Positions 47,650-58,410 of a DNA stretch of 64,000 nucleotides are shown one piece after another. Below the pieces are notes generated by a model. That model had not been told where the DNA came from. It made no database searches and saw only the letters and a list, made by a program, of their open reading frames with translations. The position numbers and the translations under genes were made by a program. The DNA lies in contig LSSK01000327.1 of the NCBI GenBank assembly GCA_001969505.1, positions 1-64,000 on the forward strand. Reading direction: 5' to 3'. This stretch comes from Zancudomyces culisetae. Taxonomy: Eukaryota > Kickxellomycota > Harpellomycetes > Harpellales > Legeriomycetaceae. Within the stretch, counting starts at the first letter, position 1. The number at the start of each line of letters is the position of its first letter.

Positions 47650-50028
47650 ATGCCGGTGGCTGTGGAGGCAATTCAGAACACAGGAATAAGCGAATTTATT
47701 ATTTCTGAAAAAAGAGTTGAAATGGAAAGAGATAAAATTAGAATAGAAAGAAGAAAGGAATTTCTTCGTGAATTTAAAAAGCTACAACGTAGAGCCGCAA
47801 GACAGGTGATTTACCAAAATGAAAGAATGGGTTGGAAGCTAAATGTCGAAGCATCCAAATATTTTAGAGATAGGGTTCCGGAATTTGGGATAGTAGAGCT
47901 GGGGGACAAAACGGAGTATGCACTTGAGTGCCGGGAGATCTTTGGAAAGTATATGGTGACAAAAATGTGCACCATAAGCGGACTAGTCAAGGGGATAGAC
48001 GACAGCGGGGGGTTTATAGTCAAAAGAAACGAAAGAGAAGCCAAAAAAGCATTTAAAGCTCAAAAAGGTGGATTTGGCACAAATAATAGCGAAAACGATG
48101 ACCCACTGAGAGAGTTTCCGTCGAATTATGAGAGCTTGATGGAGGAATTACAAAATGAATACAAGTATATGGGTGGATATATGGCGGGGGAGATAGTTTT
48201 ATTGTTGGCGTTGTTCCTACAGAGAGTAGAAATGTTGGAAGAGGCGAAAAAATGCATAGAGAAATGGAATTCTACACTTCCGCAACTAGTTCAAGAGCGT
48301 TTGACGTTACCAAAAGAGGAGTTGGCGGGGACAAACAAAATAAATAGAGGGACGGGAGCAAGATTAGGCGAAGGCAAAAAAAGGGACCTGAGAGTAGATA
48401 GAAGAGAGGAAGAGGCGATAAGAACTAGTTACTACAGGGTGTGTGAGCTCTATGCATTAAGTATTTTGCCTAAGCTAGGATGTGTAGATGAGGCAGAGGT
48501 ATTTGTTAATAATAATATTTATTTAAGTCACGAGATTAAACGGACAATGGGTAAAAAACTAGAAGAGTTAAAAGCCCAGGACTACGTAGGGCGAATAGGA
48601 AGAGCGGGAAGAAAAACACTTGAGAGTAGGGGTAAAGGTAGAGGTAAAATTAAGGGTGAGGGTAAGGATAAGGAGAGTGAAAATGAAAGGAAGGGGGAAA
48701 GAGGAAGGCGGGAAGTGTATTCTAGAGGGAGCATCAGTAGTAGCAGCAGTAGTGTGGCTAGTATTACATCCACAACTAGTAAAACTAGTGTTCCTACTGT
48801 AATTTCTGCAGCTACTAGTAGTGACAAAGATACTGGTGACGGTGACAGCAAAGCTGCGAATATGCGTTCTAGTGGAGAAAGCGACACTAAAAACCCCAGT
48901 ACAAACCAGGCGAAAGATGAGAACGACACGAAATGTGGGACAGGTGAACAAAGTGACAGATTGGCGAAAATAGAATCAATGAATGAGCAGGTGACACTTG
49001 AGGTAACACCAAAAACCGATGATGGGGTAGCATCTCCTGTTGTGGGCGAGACTGCGGGTAATACTGAAATTGAGGTATTAATGACACCGGAGGCAACAGG
49101 GATAGCCGTAGTACATAGGACATCTAAGAACAGCAAGGAAATAAAGGAGAAGCAACCCACATATGAGGTCCCGACACAACAGGCTAATGGTAAGGATTTT
49201 AGCGATGTGGATAGTATAAAGGGAGGTGGATTCAGTGGTACTGAGGAGTATGAAAAAGATGTTGAGGAGCCGCACAAGTCGATTCAATCACAAGAAAGTA
49301 TGCATGATGATGTGATAACAAACACAGCGGACGTAGAGGAACTAGAAAAAGTAGCAAAGGAGATTGCGCAAAAAATGAAAGCCAGTGTTGTTCATTTATA
49401 CAAACAGAAGCAGAGAGAAAGAGAAGGTATAAGCAATAATAAAACCCCCAGGACACCAAGAAGGATGTCAAGCGGAGAAAATATGAGTGAGCGAGATAAA
49501 AATACCCATAAATCTGTGTTTTATGAACACAAACAGAATAGTAGTATTGGAATCCAGACAAAACAGCAACACAAGGGACTGAAAGATACGGATAACAACA
49601 GAAGTAGAGATGATGACGGATATGCCGAAGACGACGAAGGCGAAAGCCTCCATCAGATAAAAGGGGGGAAGCAGAGGGCAGCGGAGGAACTATCAGCACC
49701 TGGAATGCAGACCAAGCTGATGGTAAAGCCCTCGCAGGGGCGGATGGTGGATGGAGGTGAGCTATTTGATCAGATCAACAACAGTAGCAGAGGTGGTGGG
49801 ATGTTGGCAACCCACATACCACAGCTAAAGAACATATCCAACATAGTAGTGGCATTTTCTAGGAGGTATGGGACCAGTGTAATATTAGCAGCATTTGTAA
49901 TAAAACTGATACAGTCCACACTATTTGGAAACACAGGAATCGTCAGACGATACAACTACAGGACACTCATTAATGCATTCCTTGGTAGGCTGTGGTCGCT
50001 TTTATTTAATCTAGCCGTTCGAAAGTAG
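47650..50028 (+). CDS. Tail-anchored protein, possible PEX26-like peroxin
   Basis: An intronless frame of 792 aa. The N-terminal third is ordered and helical (EKRVEMERDKIRIERRKEFL, then GEIVLLLALFLQRVEMLEEA and YYRVCELYALSILPKLGCVDEAEVFVNNN). A long Ser/Thr/Lys/Glu-rich disordered region follows. A single membrane segment lies near the C-terminus (NIVVAFSRRYGTSVILAAFVIKLI), followed by a basic tail ending RLWSLLFNLAVRK. Helical repeats plus a C-terminal tail anchor are the layout of fungal PEX26/PEX15, which dock the Pex1-Pex6 AAA complex on peroxisomes, and the LPKLG...AEVFV stretch is reminiscent of them. The protein is much longer than known PEX26 (about 300-500 aa), so the assignment is tentative. 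The last 23 nt overlap the UPF2 coding end on the other strand. Confidence 0.8.
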   Translation: MPVAVEAIQNTGISEFIISEKRVEMERDKIRIERRKEFLREFKKLQRRAARQVIYQNERMGWKLNVEASKYFRDRVPEFGIVELGDKTEYALECREIFGKYMVTKMCTISGLVKGIDDSGGFIVKRNEREAKKAFKAQKGGFGTNNSENDDPLREFPSNYESLMEELQNEYKYMGGYMAGEIVLLLALFLQRVEMLEEAKKCIEKWNSTLPQLVQERLTLPKEELAGTNKINRGTGARLGEGKKRDLRVDRREEEAIRTSYYRVCELYALSILPKLGCVDEAEVFVNNNIYLSHEIKRTMGKKLEELKAQDYVGRIGRAGRKTLESRGKGRGKIKGEGKDKESENERKGERGRREVYSRGSISSSSSSVASITSTTSKTSVPTVISAATSSDKDTGDGDSKAANMRSSGESDTKNPSTNQAKDENDTKCGTGEQSDRLAKIESMNEQVTLEVTPKTDDGVASPVVGETAGNTEIEVLMTPEATGIAVVHRTSKNSKEIKEKQPTYEVPTQQANGKDFSDVDSIKGGGFSGTEEYEKDVEEPHKSIQSQESMHDDVITNTADVEELEKVAKEIAQKMKASVVHLYKQKQREREGISNNKTPRTPRRMSSGENMSERDKNTHKSVFYEHKQNSSIGIQTKQQHKGLKDTDNNRSRDDDGYAEDDEGESLHQIKGGKQRAAEELSAPGMQTKLMVKPSQGRMVDGGELFDQINNSSRGGGMLATHIPQLKNISNIVVAFSRRYGTSVILAAFVIKLIQSTLFGNTGIVRRYNYRTLINAFLGRLWSLLFNLAVRK

Positions 50029-53000
50029 AGCGTTGTTGTTTTTGGTAGTTTTTCAAAACCAATTGTTTTAATTTTTGTTTTTCTTGCATAGCAGCCAGCA
50101 TCTGTGCTTTGTTTCGGATAGCCAAGTAGCTAGAGTCCGGAACGTTGATGTTTTTGATGACTGGCTTTTGTTTTTTACCCAGTAATAAGCTAAATTTTCT
50201 AATGTTTTCTTGATTCTCATTTCCATCCTTTTCCTGCCCATCGTTGGCGTCATTGGTATCATTGCTTCTTTCTACAGAGCCAAGTTTTATTGGTTGGTGG
50301 ACGCCAGTAGCAGAGGTTGAGGTGGACTTTTTATAATGAAATTGTAGTTGCTGCTCTCTTAGCTGCATAGGTATCGAGATATCCAGGGTGTTTACTTTTT
50401 CCAACTTTCGGCCATCCAGGCTCTCCATGACCAATTTATTAAGCTCAGTATCAAACATATCTGCCATTTGTTTTTGCAGTGCTCGCTCCTCCTCGCTTTG
50501 CATTTCAGCTTGTTTGACTAAAACCACTTCAGGCTCTGCTTCGTGCTCATCTTTTTGACGATCATCGCTTTCGTTGTCGCTTTCGTCCTCGCTACTACCG
50601 CTACTGCCACTAGCAATGTTACTTTCGTTATCGCTTTCATTGTCATCCTCGTCTCCACTGCCATGGTGTTGCTTATCTCTCTGGTCTCTCTTGCTACTTT
50701 CAATATTGTCTTCTTTGTATGTTTGGTCGTGTTGCTCGTCATCAGTGTTGTAAATTTCGTCTAGCTCATGTATACTATCAAGCACTGATTCCACCTCGTC
50801 TTCTTCACCTTCGCCTTCGCCTTCACCCTCATCATCATGACCATCCTTCACTTCTTTTTGACCTTCTTGCTGGATTTTCTGTTCTTCGGGCCTTTCTGAC
50901 GAAACTGTACCATTGACAGGTGGTTTCGGTTGCTTTTCTTTAATCTCAATATGATACCCAAACTCTCCTTCAAATAGAGTCCTGACTAAATCTGTATTAT
51001 TCTTTACAACTTCATTGAGATTTCCAGCCACTTCCTCCCAACTTTGTGTAAGATAGTATATAGGCTTGCGCTTTTTTTCTTTCTTGCTCTTTCCGACTGG
51101 AGTTTTTTCAGCGGCTGAGACTAACGGGGATGGAAGCAAGGGCATCACTGAATCAAACAAATCTTGCACGAAATAGCTTACTTCCAGCGGAGTAGGTTGT
51201 TGTTTTGAAAGCACATAGAGCTGAAATACCAACATCACAACCATCAATTGTATCTTTTCTGTTTTGGTAGAAAATAAGGGACTACAGGATTTCAACAACA
51301 CACACATCAATCGGACGCGAAAATAGTCATCAGATGGATCAAGGCTACACTCCCTTCCCGGAACTGGAATCATGAATCGAACTTTTCCACCCTTTCCTGA
51401 CTCCAGCCTCTCATATCCAAGATTCATTAGCATGTAGCAAAGTTCAAAAAGCTCAGTCGGTGATATCATACGATGGCCGAAAAGCTCACCCAAATATTTT
51501 ACCTCTGACACTATTTTTTGATTATTTCCATGTGTCCGGTTTTCTAAACCTATCCGAACACTCTCCATGACATTGTCAACCACTTTGACACCAAACCAAC
51601 CATGAATCCGTGATAGAATCTCGGCTACCATCCCGAGTGTATCCAGTAACCCATACTTGACTTTATGCGGTTTAGAAAAACAATTTATCACGGCTTTCAT
51701 CACCCTTTGACTATCCATATCGATTATGTCCTGCATTTTTCCCTCGCTATCATTGCTTTTTATTTTTTGTTCGTTAGCTAGAATCGAATACATGAACCAT
51801 GGCAATTTTCTCAACTGTTTTGCCACTAGTGCTCCGTTCTTTCTATTCATCATCTCATACACCAAATATCGAACATATTTCTCCAACATCGTTCGCGGTT
51901 TTTCGGTTGCTTTGACTTTTGTTTCTTCTTGGGGCTTACATTGCAAATATGCGTGGTCAAGCAAAACTACCAGCTTAGGTTCCACACCAAGTGCAACTTT
52001 TTTCCGCATCATCGTCTCCAAAAGCGCATTCATCCGAGGTCCACTTTCCGCTCCCGCCAACAAAAATCTACCGCAAGTTTCCAAAAAAATACAAAGAATC
52101 TCGATATCTTGTGGCCCAAAACTGCTTATCAGCAGACTCGAACATCTAACTCCGATGTGCGCGCCTGCGACCTTGAACTTGACTAACTCTCCTATATATC
52201 GTATATTTTTGCCTCTTATTTCAAAAATCCCGGCTCCTCTTTTTTTCATAAGCCATTTAAACTCGCTTAACAGTCCCTCTACCACCGCTTCGCCAATAGA
52301 CGGAAAGTATGGCACTAGTGTTGCTATAAACCTGGAATAAAACGGAAGCAGCTCCTGTCTGGATTTAGGCACTTCCAAAAGCGTCTTGATTACTCGCTTC
52401 TGGCCAGTTTTGCTGTTTACAAGACAATACTCAACCGCCGTTTCATCCGTCCGCTCTCTATTGACAAGCTGTGGTAATCTAGCAAGCAGAGTATCCAACC
52501 GTATTGTAGCACCACTGACGTGATCATCCCTTTCCTTCTCCCTTTGTATTTCCATCTGCGCTTCATCCTCGCCCATCACGCTGTCTTCCCCTTTGGACTG
52601 TGTACTTTTGGCTTCTAGGACCAGCGCTGATTGTTTTTTCATAAATTCTTCATAATCCGCTGCATCTATCTCACCATCCTTTGATTCTACATCCTCTTCA
52701 ATGTAGTTTTCATCCTTTGTTAGTACCTCTTTCTTTAGAAACTCGTCATTCCTTTTTTTTTTGCCACCTAAAAGCCCCTCCAGATACGCTGGTGGTACTT
52801 GAGATCGTAGATCAAGTAGGTTAACATAGAACTGTCTCTCCTCCTCATCGACCCACCACCCTGTGGCCAACATCTCCTTATCTCCAAATCCACCTGTGTC
52901 AAAGTTTATTCCCATTGCTGATCCGGAAATACCGTCCTTTTCTTCTTCGGTTGTAGTTCGGAATTCCTTTCCGATTGTTTCTGACAACATCCCTATGTTG

Positions 53001-54163
53001 CTCTCCATCTTTTCTGCCTGTTTCGCCCATCTTTCGTACATCTCTTTTTTCTCTTCACTTACCGATCCTTTTGTATATAAGATTTCTTTATTTCGTCCTT
53101 CTACCTTCTTTAACGTCTGCTTCATTTTCTTCAGCTGCTCACACCCCGTCTCCCAATATTTTTCAATCATATCTTTTATTGCATTCCTACTCTCGTTTGT
53201 TGCTACGCCTTCTTCCTCACCTGGTTCCACCGGGTGTCCTGTAAAAAACTCCCTTTTGAATGTCTTGCAGAAATTGATTACTATCTGAATGTTAAAGTGC
53301 TGATTAAAGTCATTTCCAATCTATTGAATACACCCATATACCCATGTATTTATTAGCAAAACTGGTTTGTATGTAGGATCAAAAAGTTGTACAAATATTA
53401 TGTATACAAGACATGCAGCTGGTGATATATATGTGTGCATATACAAATATCACTACAAACGGCCCTTTACTTAATAACTTACAACGCTGAGCAAGGCACC
53501 GTACATTGTGCAATACCCTGGTCTTTTTGTAATCTCCTTGACTTTTGCCGCGTTTCGTGAAGAATTTGTTGTACTTCCAGTGATTGCATAACTGCTGTCT
53601 ATTCCTCCAGAATTTCCCTCGCTTTTATCTACGCCATATAACAGCCCTACCACATACATTTCACCCAGTATTCTCAAATAAACCTTGGCTTTAGCCTGTC
53701 TTGCTGCTTCTTCTTTATTTTCCGGAGTTGCATTGCTCCCTACACTCTTGCAATTTTCAAGCAATCCCTTGGTAATTTCTGCAACAAAGTTCAGCGTAAA
53801 CTCCTGCCCAAAACGCTGATGCAGGGCCGATATGAGATCAACTGTTGCAATAGTATCAGGTGTGCTTGTGCTTTTTGTTACTCCCTCTGCCAATGCCGAA
53901 ATAATTTCGCTCAGATACTTTTTCAACTGTAATGAGCCTACCTCTCGCAACAATTGTGCTATGCTCTCTGTGCCTATCCCCATCCTACATCTCTTTATAA
54001 AACCCAGATTTTTCTTCAAGTTTGCATCAAGATTTTTTTGCTCTGCATTGGTCTTGATTCCAGACCAAGCATTCACATTCAGCTTGATCAACCCCCTCCG
54101 CCGCTCCAACCTTTGTGTGCTATTCGCCTCACCTTCCCTTTTGTTCATTTTTCCCGCGTCCAT
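50006..54163 (-). CDS. UPF2: Nonsense-mediated mRNA decay factor UPF2 (NMD2)
   Basis: Scaffold that links UPF1 and UPF3 in nonsense-mediated decay. Exons 54163-53483 and 53284-50006 give 1319 aa. The first MIF4G domain starts at the N-terminus (LDANLKKNLGFIKRCRMGIG, LQLKKYLSEIISALAEG). Two further MIF4G-type helical regions follow: one around RTMLEKYVRYLVYEMMNRK and VAEILSRIHGWFGVKVVDNV, another around FRVRLMCVLLKSCSPLF. An acidic linker (DDEGEGEGEGEEDEVES onward) precedes the C-terminal UPF1-binding region, recognised by FSLLLGKKQKPVIKNINVP. Order and length match fungal UPF2. The gene ends inside the last codons of the convergent neighbour. I placed the second exon's acceptor at 53285, giving LLSV-IVINFCKTF; a nearby acceptor is possible. 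Confidence 0.93.
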
Positions 54164-54325
54164 TTGCCACTTTTTGCTGAGGGGAGGGGGAGCTTAAAAT
54201 ACTATTTTTTTTCGATGCTTCTGGATTCTAGTTATATTATCATCCAAACTAACGTTTTCCGCTTTTGCAACTATTGTCGGATTTTGCCTCCGAAATGTCA
54301 TTAAAAAACACAGCCTTTTATTGCT

Positions 54326-54959
54326 ATGGCTCTGAACTTTGAGCGTGATTATGAGTACCTTGATTATATTATTGTACGTTTCGTATTTGCACGAGCAGAT
54401 GGTGATGTGGTCCAATTCCGCCTTTCTAAAAAAGATGTAAACTAGCTATGTTTGGGTAATTGTATCCCTTGCAAAGTAAAAAGCACAAACTTTGTGATTT
54501 TGCCAAATGAACCTATGTTTTACAGCGTTTATCTAAATCTGCGCCAATTTCTGATAAATAGTGGAAATAAACAAAAAAAGCTGTTGGAAATAAATCGAAG
54601 CTTGAAAATGTCCTGTGCAATTTCGTACGTAGCTTTGATAACTTGGTTGTGTCATCCTGCATCAAGCGAAAAAAGGTAGACACAACTCAGCTTGTCTAAC
54701 AAAAAGAAGTATATACAACGATTCTTTTCAAAATAACACAATTTCACCACAGGTGCCAGCCATCTTAGTTGGGCAATCAACACTTGGTGTTCCAACAACC
54801 TATTCCTTCTTAACTGGCTTCCAAATTTTTATGTGGAACCGACAGGGTGAGATTAGAGCTGAAAAGTTTAGTTTCACGCGTAAATTAACTTGTAGCGTCA
54901 AATCAACTTTACAATCAACACCTAATAAAGGTTTAAGAGGAGATAATTTTATCCCATAA
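54326..54959 (+). CDS. Doubtful two-exon gene divergent from UPF2
   Basis: The first frame, ATG 54326, reads MALNFERDYEYLDYIIVRFV, then FARADGDVVQFRLSKKD. It could be spliced from a GTAAAC donor at 54437 to an acceptor at 54752, continuing VPAILVGQSTLGVPTTYSFL to a stop at 54959 (105 aa in total). Both pieces look protein-like and the phases agree. However, I recognise no family, the intron (316 nt) is unproven, and without splicing exon 1 ends after 39 codons. The opposite strand of exon 1 is also open (54194-54415) and would lie only 31 bp before the UPF2 start. Confidence 0.22.
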
Positions 54960-55148
54960 ATATGTATGTGGATAAGGTGTTTGACTAGTAGAACAGAGCT
55001 ATTATCAAATCACTGTTATGGTTTACAAAAATGAAAAATGAAAAAAACACATAGGCAAAGCATACTTGAGAAAGAGTGATGAGCATCATGATGTTAAAGT
55101 TAAAACAAAAGATTCAGCGCTAAAGATACAAAATACCGTTGTTCTATT
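54446..55148. other. Intergenic or intronic stretch
   Basis: Apart from the proposed second exon of the doubtful gene, an open plus frame at 54452-54679 (hydrophobic, FYSVYLNLRQFLINSG) has no motif. It is the 3' flank of MRPL31. Confidence 0.35.
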
Positions 55149-55923
55149 TTAAAAACCGACAGGCGTTGTTCTTGGTACAGGAACCTTTGTAAACTTGGGT
55201 ACCTTGTGGATCCCTTTACGATACCCCTTGAATGTTCTTGAAAACGTTGTGTATTTGTCTCTTGATTTCATTTGATCTTCTCTTGGGATTGTCTTTATAA
55301 GTTCCTATTTGAAAACGTGTTTTTGTTTTCATGGTTAATACCCATTTTTTAAAGAGATGGAGGTGTGGTTTGGCAAAACAAAGGATTTTTCTGTCAAAAT
55401 AGCTCTGTTCTTGAGATCATAAAAGTGGGCGAAAAAGAAACGCACATTCTTTCGAAGCCCTCCTAATCTCTGCCAATTTGTATACACAGATAAGATTAAT
55501 AGAAAAACAACTTACTAGTCTCTTGAAGCTAACGCCGGAATCGATCAACACATCGAGAACGCTGTCTGCAGCTCGTAATCTCTTGCGCACATTTGCTTTT
55601 CTTGTGCTACTCAATCTCCATGGAATTCTCCTATAATGAAAGGCCAGTTAAATTAGAGTTTGCCTGCATCGAAGGGAGGTGTATAGATAAAATTATATAT
55701 CTATATATATTCTAAATCCACAATCATTAGATCCTCTCGCTTGATTTTCAGAGTCCCACGCATGTCAAAATCGAAAAAAAAGCTAAAAAAAACGGAACAA
55801 AATCAAAGATACAATCACTTATATTCGTCGAAGTGATCTGTTGAGAAATACTTGTACTTACCATGCTCTTCCTCCAAATGGTGTAAAGCTTGGTCTGAAT
55901 GCACCCAAAAATCCGCCAAACAT
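55149..55923 (-). CDS. MRPL31: Mitochondrial large-subunit ribosomal protein MRPL31 (mL60)
   Basis: Fungal-type protein of the mitochondrial 54S subunit. Exons 55923-55862, 55630-55516 and 55304-55149 give 110 aa. The family's hallmark blocks are all present: [44 protein letters not shown], and the C-terminal [20 protein letters not shown] followed by PKFTKV. The exon 1/2 junction rebuilds the conserved tryptophan (TG|G). The assignment does not depend on length alone, since the basic [10 protein letters not shown] motif and the [11 protein letters not shown] motif are both diagnostic. No flaw seen. Confidence 0.92.
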
Positions 55924-58410
55924 TTTTATTATAGTTTTATTGTTGCTTTGAAAGGTTTACTAGGTTTATCTACGATTTTGATATAACTCTTTTTCTACAA
56001 AATTTTTTCTCGATTTAGCAGATTTGTTGTGCTTTATATTACAGCAAAATTGCGCAAATTCCATACTGTGATTGGGTGATGCTCAAGTGATTTAAATGAC
56101 AAGCTAAGTGGTGGAAGAGCAGGTTTCGCAAATAGCGGGGTCCGTTCAGTATGGTCTCTTTCTGATCCGCATAAACATGCGCAGGAAAAGAAAGCGAGTG
56201 ATGCAATATATTTTGAAGCGCTTTGAAAATTAACAACTGGTTTACGAGGAAAATTATGCGCCCATATTAAAGACAATGCGCATTGCAATACAATAGTAAA
56301 TATAGCTTTACTATAATAGACACTGGATACCGATTGTGCATGCTTAGTTAGATTCAATGGTAGTCTAGTTTAGTTGGTACCTTAGTCCGACTAAAAGAGA
56401 AAACATGCAACATGAGTTATGTTATCAAGCGTGTAAAAGTTGTGGGGATCATTTCCTGGAAAATACATTATATATCCATTTACAACAAGTATTATTTATC
56501 AACCGGCTAGTATTGCTGGCTTATTCAAAAATGCCGAAACCATTGCAGTAAATAGAGGCATGGCTCTGGGTTTGTGTGGTTTAAGGAACAAAAATTTAAT
56601 AACCAACCATATATACTGAGGATGCACAAAAAACCCTAATTCAAACAACAGGCGCATTGGGGTTATTTACTTCTTTTCTGGGTCTGATCTGTTTATATCT
56701 GTAAAACCGGATCTAAGACTAGTATAGTTTCCTGTTTACCAAGGTTATGGGTGTAGGCTCAGGTGTCTTTTCTTTATTCAGTTATTTATTCGCATGTCTT
56801 CGAACTAGATATTAGTATCAACATGAAAATCAAGGATACTTTCCCAGCAGAGGAAAAGCATGTGTTCTCACGCAAAATAAGCGATTCATTCAAGTACCCA
56901 AAAAGCTTTCACATATACTCACCCTTTGACAAGCAAAATGTATTTATAGGGCTGTTTCTTTTGCATCCCCAGATTACATTTTTATTTTATTTTCACTATC
57001 GAATTTATTTATAGTAGTAACAGAATCACTTTGTAAAACAACAACCCACTTTCAGTCAAGTATGCCCTACCCATGAAAAGTTCAAGGGGATCTAGCATCG
57101 TTACCAAAACATACACAACATTCCAGCAGTTTTTGTGGGTGCAATCACATCACGTGCTAGTTAAAATGAAGTTTCCATGTATTTTTATGCTCATTGAGCG
57201 GTTTGTAGTTTTCATTATTAGTGTTGTTAGTGTAAAGTCAATATATATGGGGCCACAACGTGACTTTTTGTGGAATATAGCATCCATTACTTGCGTACTT
57301 TTTTTGCAGTTGACACATGTACCTATAGTCAAAAAAAATCTCAAGTCACATTTTTCTTTAAACCAAATGAATGAAGTGTTGCTTTCACTTTTTTTGATGA
57401 ATATGTTCATTTTAGCTCTAAAAAAAGAAATTATTTAGTCAAACCAGCACAGACGAGATGATGGGAGAAAGGTGTTGTAAACCGGAGATATAAGCTTGGT
57501 GCTGCCAATATAACCCTTTTCCATCCTTTTTTGAAGAGCAAGAAAAAAGACTCAAACTTGAGTATGTACTTAAACCGACCATTCAATTTCCAATTTGCCG
57601 GTCGTCCAACTAAATTACATACATTGAGGAGAAAAAAAAAATTAAAGTTGCGATTCCCCCATGTTAATCAATTGATTAATTGTTTCCTAATTCTATTGGC
57701 AGTCCTTCTTCAGAAAGCTAAAGCTTTGAGCACTAGTATCCGGTGGGAAAGACGAGGGTTAAAATTTTTTTTTTCAGATTATGGGCGAATGAGAAAATAA
57801 GGAACGGCAAACAATGTCACAGATTTTCGTAAGTGTGAATTTGCAATGTGAAAAGGTAGAAGGATCTCTCATGACAATAAAAAAAACACCACTTTTCCCA
57901 AACTAGAAAAAAGGAAAGTGATAGGGAGGAAAAGAAGTATCAGAAAAGAGTAGAACGTATTCAACTCAGGAACAAAACTAGGACAATCAACTCTTTTAAA
58001 AAATTCAAATTTGGATAGGAGGACATTGTGTCTTGGTAAAAAAGGTTTAGGTATATTTTGGTTTTAGAGTACAGTGGTGTATTTGTTCTTATCTACTCCT
58101 GTTGCAAACGACTTGGACATACCACACACGAATAATTTAAATAAGCTACGCAGCTTTATGTCATTCCTGAACTAAAAAAACAAACAAGCGCATATTTCCG
58201 TTGTCTTTTGGTTCTACCTTTGGTTTTGTTCCTATTGATTTCTGAAATTGAGCAGGAAAAGATCTCAAGGAAGGTATAGCACCGAGCCATCGAAACAGGT
58301 ATCAACATTATACAGTTGGGGCACAGGATTTTGCACAAAGTAATCAACTAATTGTTAAATCTTATGAATCTTGGACATTCACAATCAACGTAGTTAAATA
58401 GCAAACAAAA
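55924..58410. other. 2.5 kb gene-free stretch with membrane-protein-like fragments
   Basis: It lies between the divergent MRPL31 and P5 ATPase genes. Plus 56824-57011 and 57073-57438 are open and protein-like (see separate entry). The frame at 57531-57800 is lysine-rich and unsupported. T-rich and A-rich tracts precede the ATPase start. Confidence 0.45.
56824..57438 (+). pseudogene. Possible broken membrane-protein gene
   Basis: The first piece (from MKIKDTFPAEEKHVF to SFHIYSPFDKQ) and the second (KYALPMKSSRGSS, two hydrophobic segments around ERFVVFIISVVSV and WNIASITCVLFLQL, ending ILALKKEII) are open frames with a CTTTCAG acceptor-like site at about 57055. I found no phase-consistent splice between them. 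They resemble no family I know. They may be a relic, exons of a gene I could not assemble, or chance. Confidence 0.15.

Noticed and set aside
48568-49699. Minus-strand frames of 127-231 codons opposite the tail-anchored protein gene
   Set aside because: Low-complexity Ser/Leu-rich shadows of the purine-rich coding strand; the plus-strand frame of 792 codons explains the openness.
54194-54415. 73-codon minus frame just upstream of UPF2
   Set aside because: It would end 31 bp before the UPF2 start, leaving no promoter, and has no clear first exon despite a good acceptor-like site at about 54428. The plus-strand reading is slightly better, although also doubtful.
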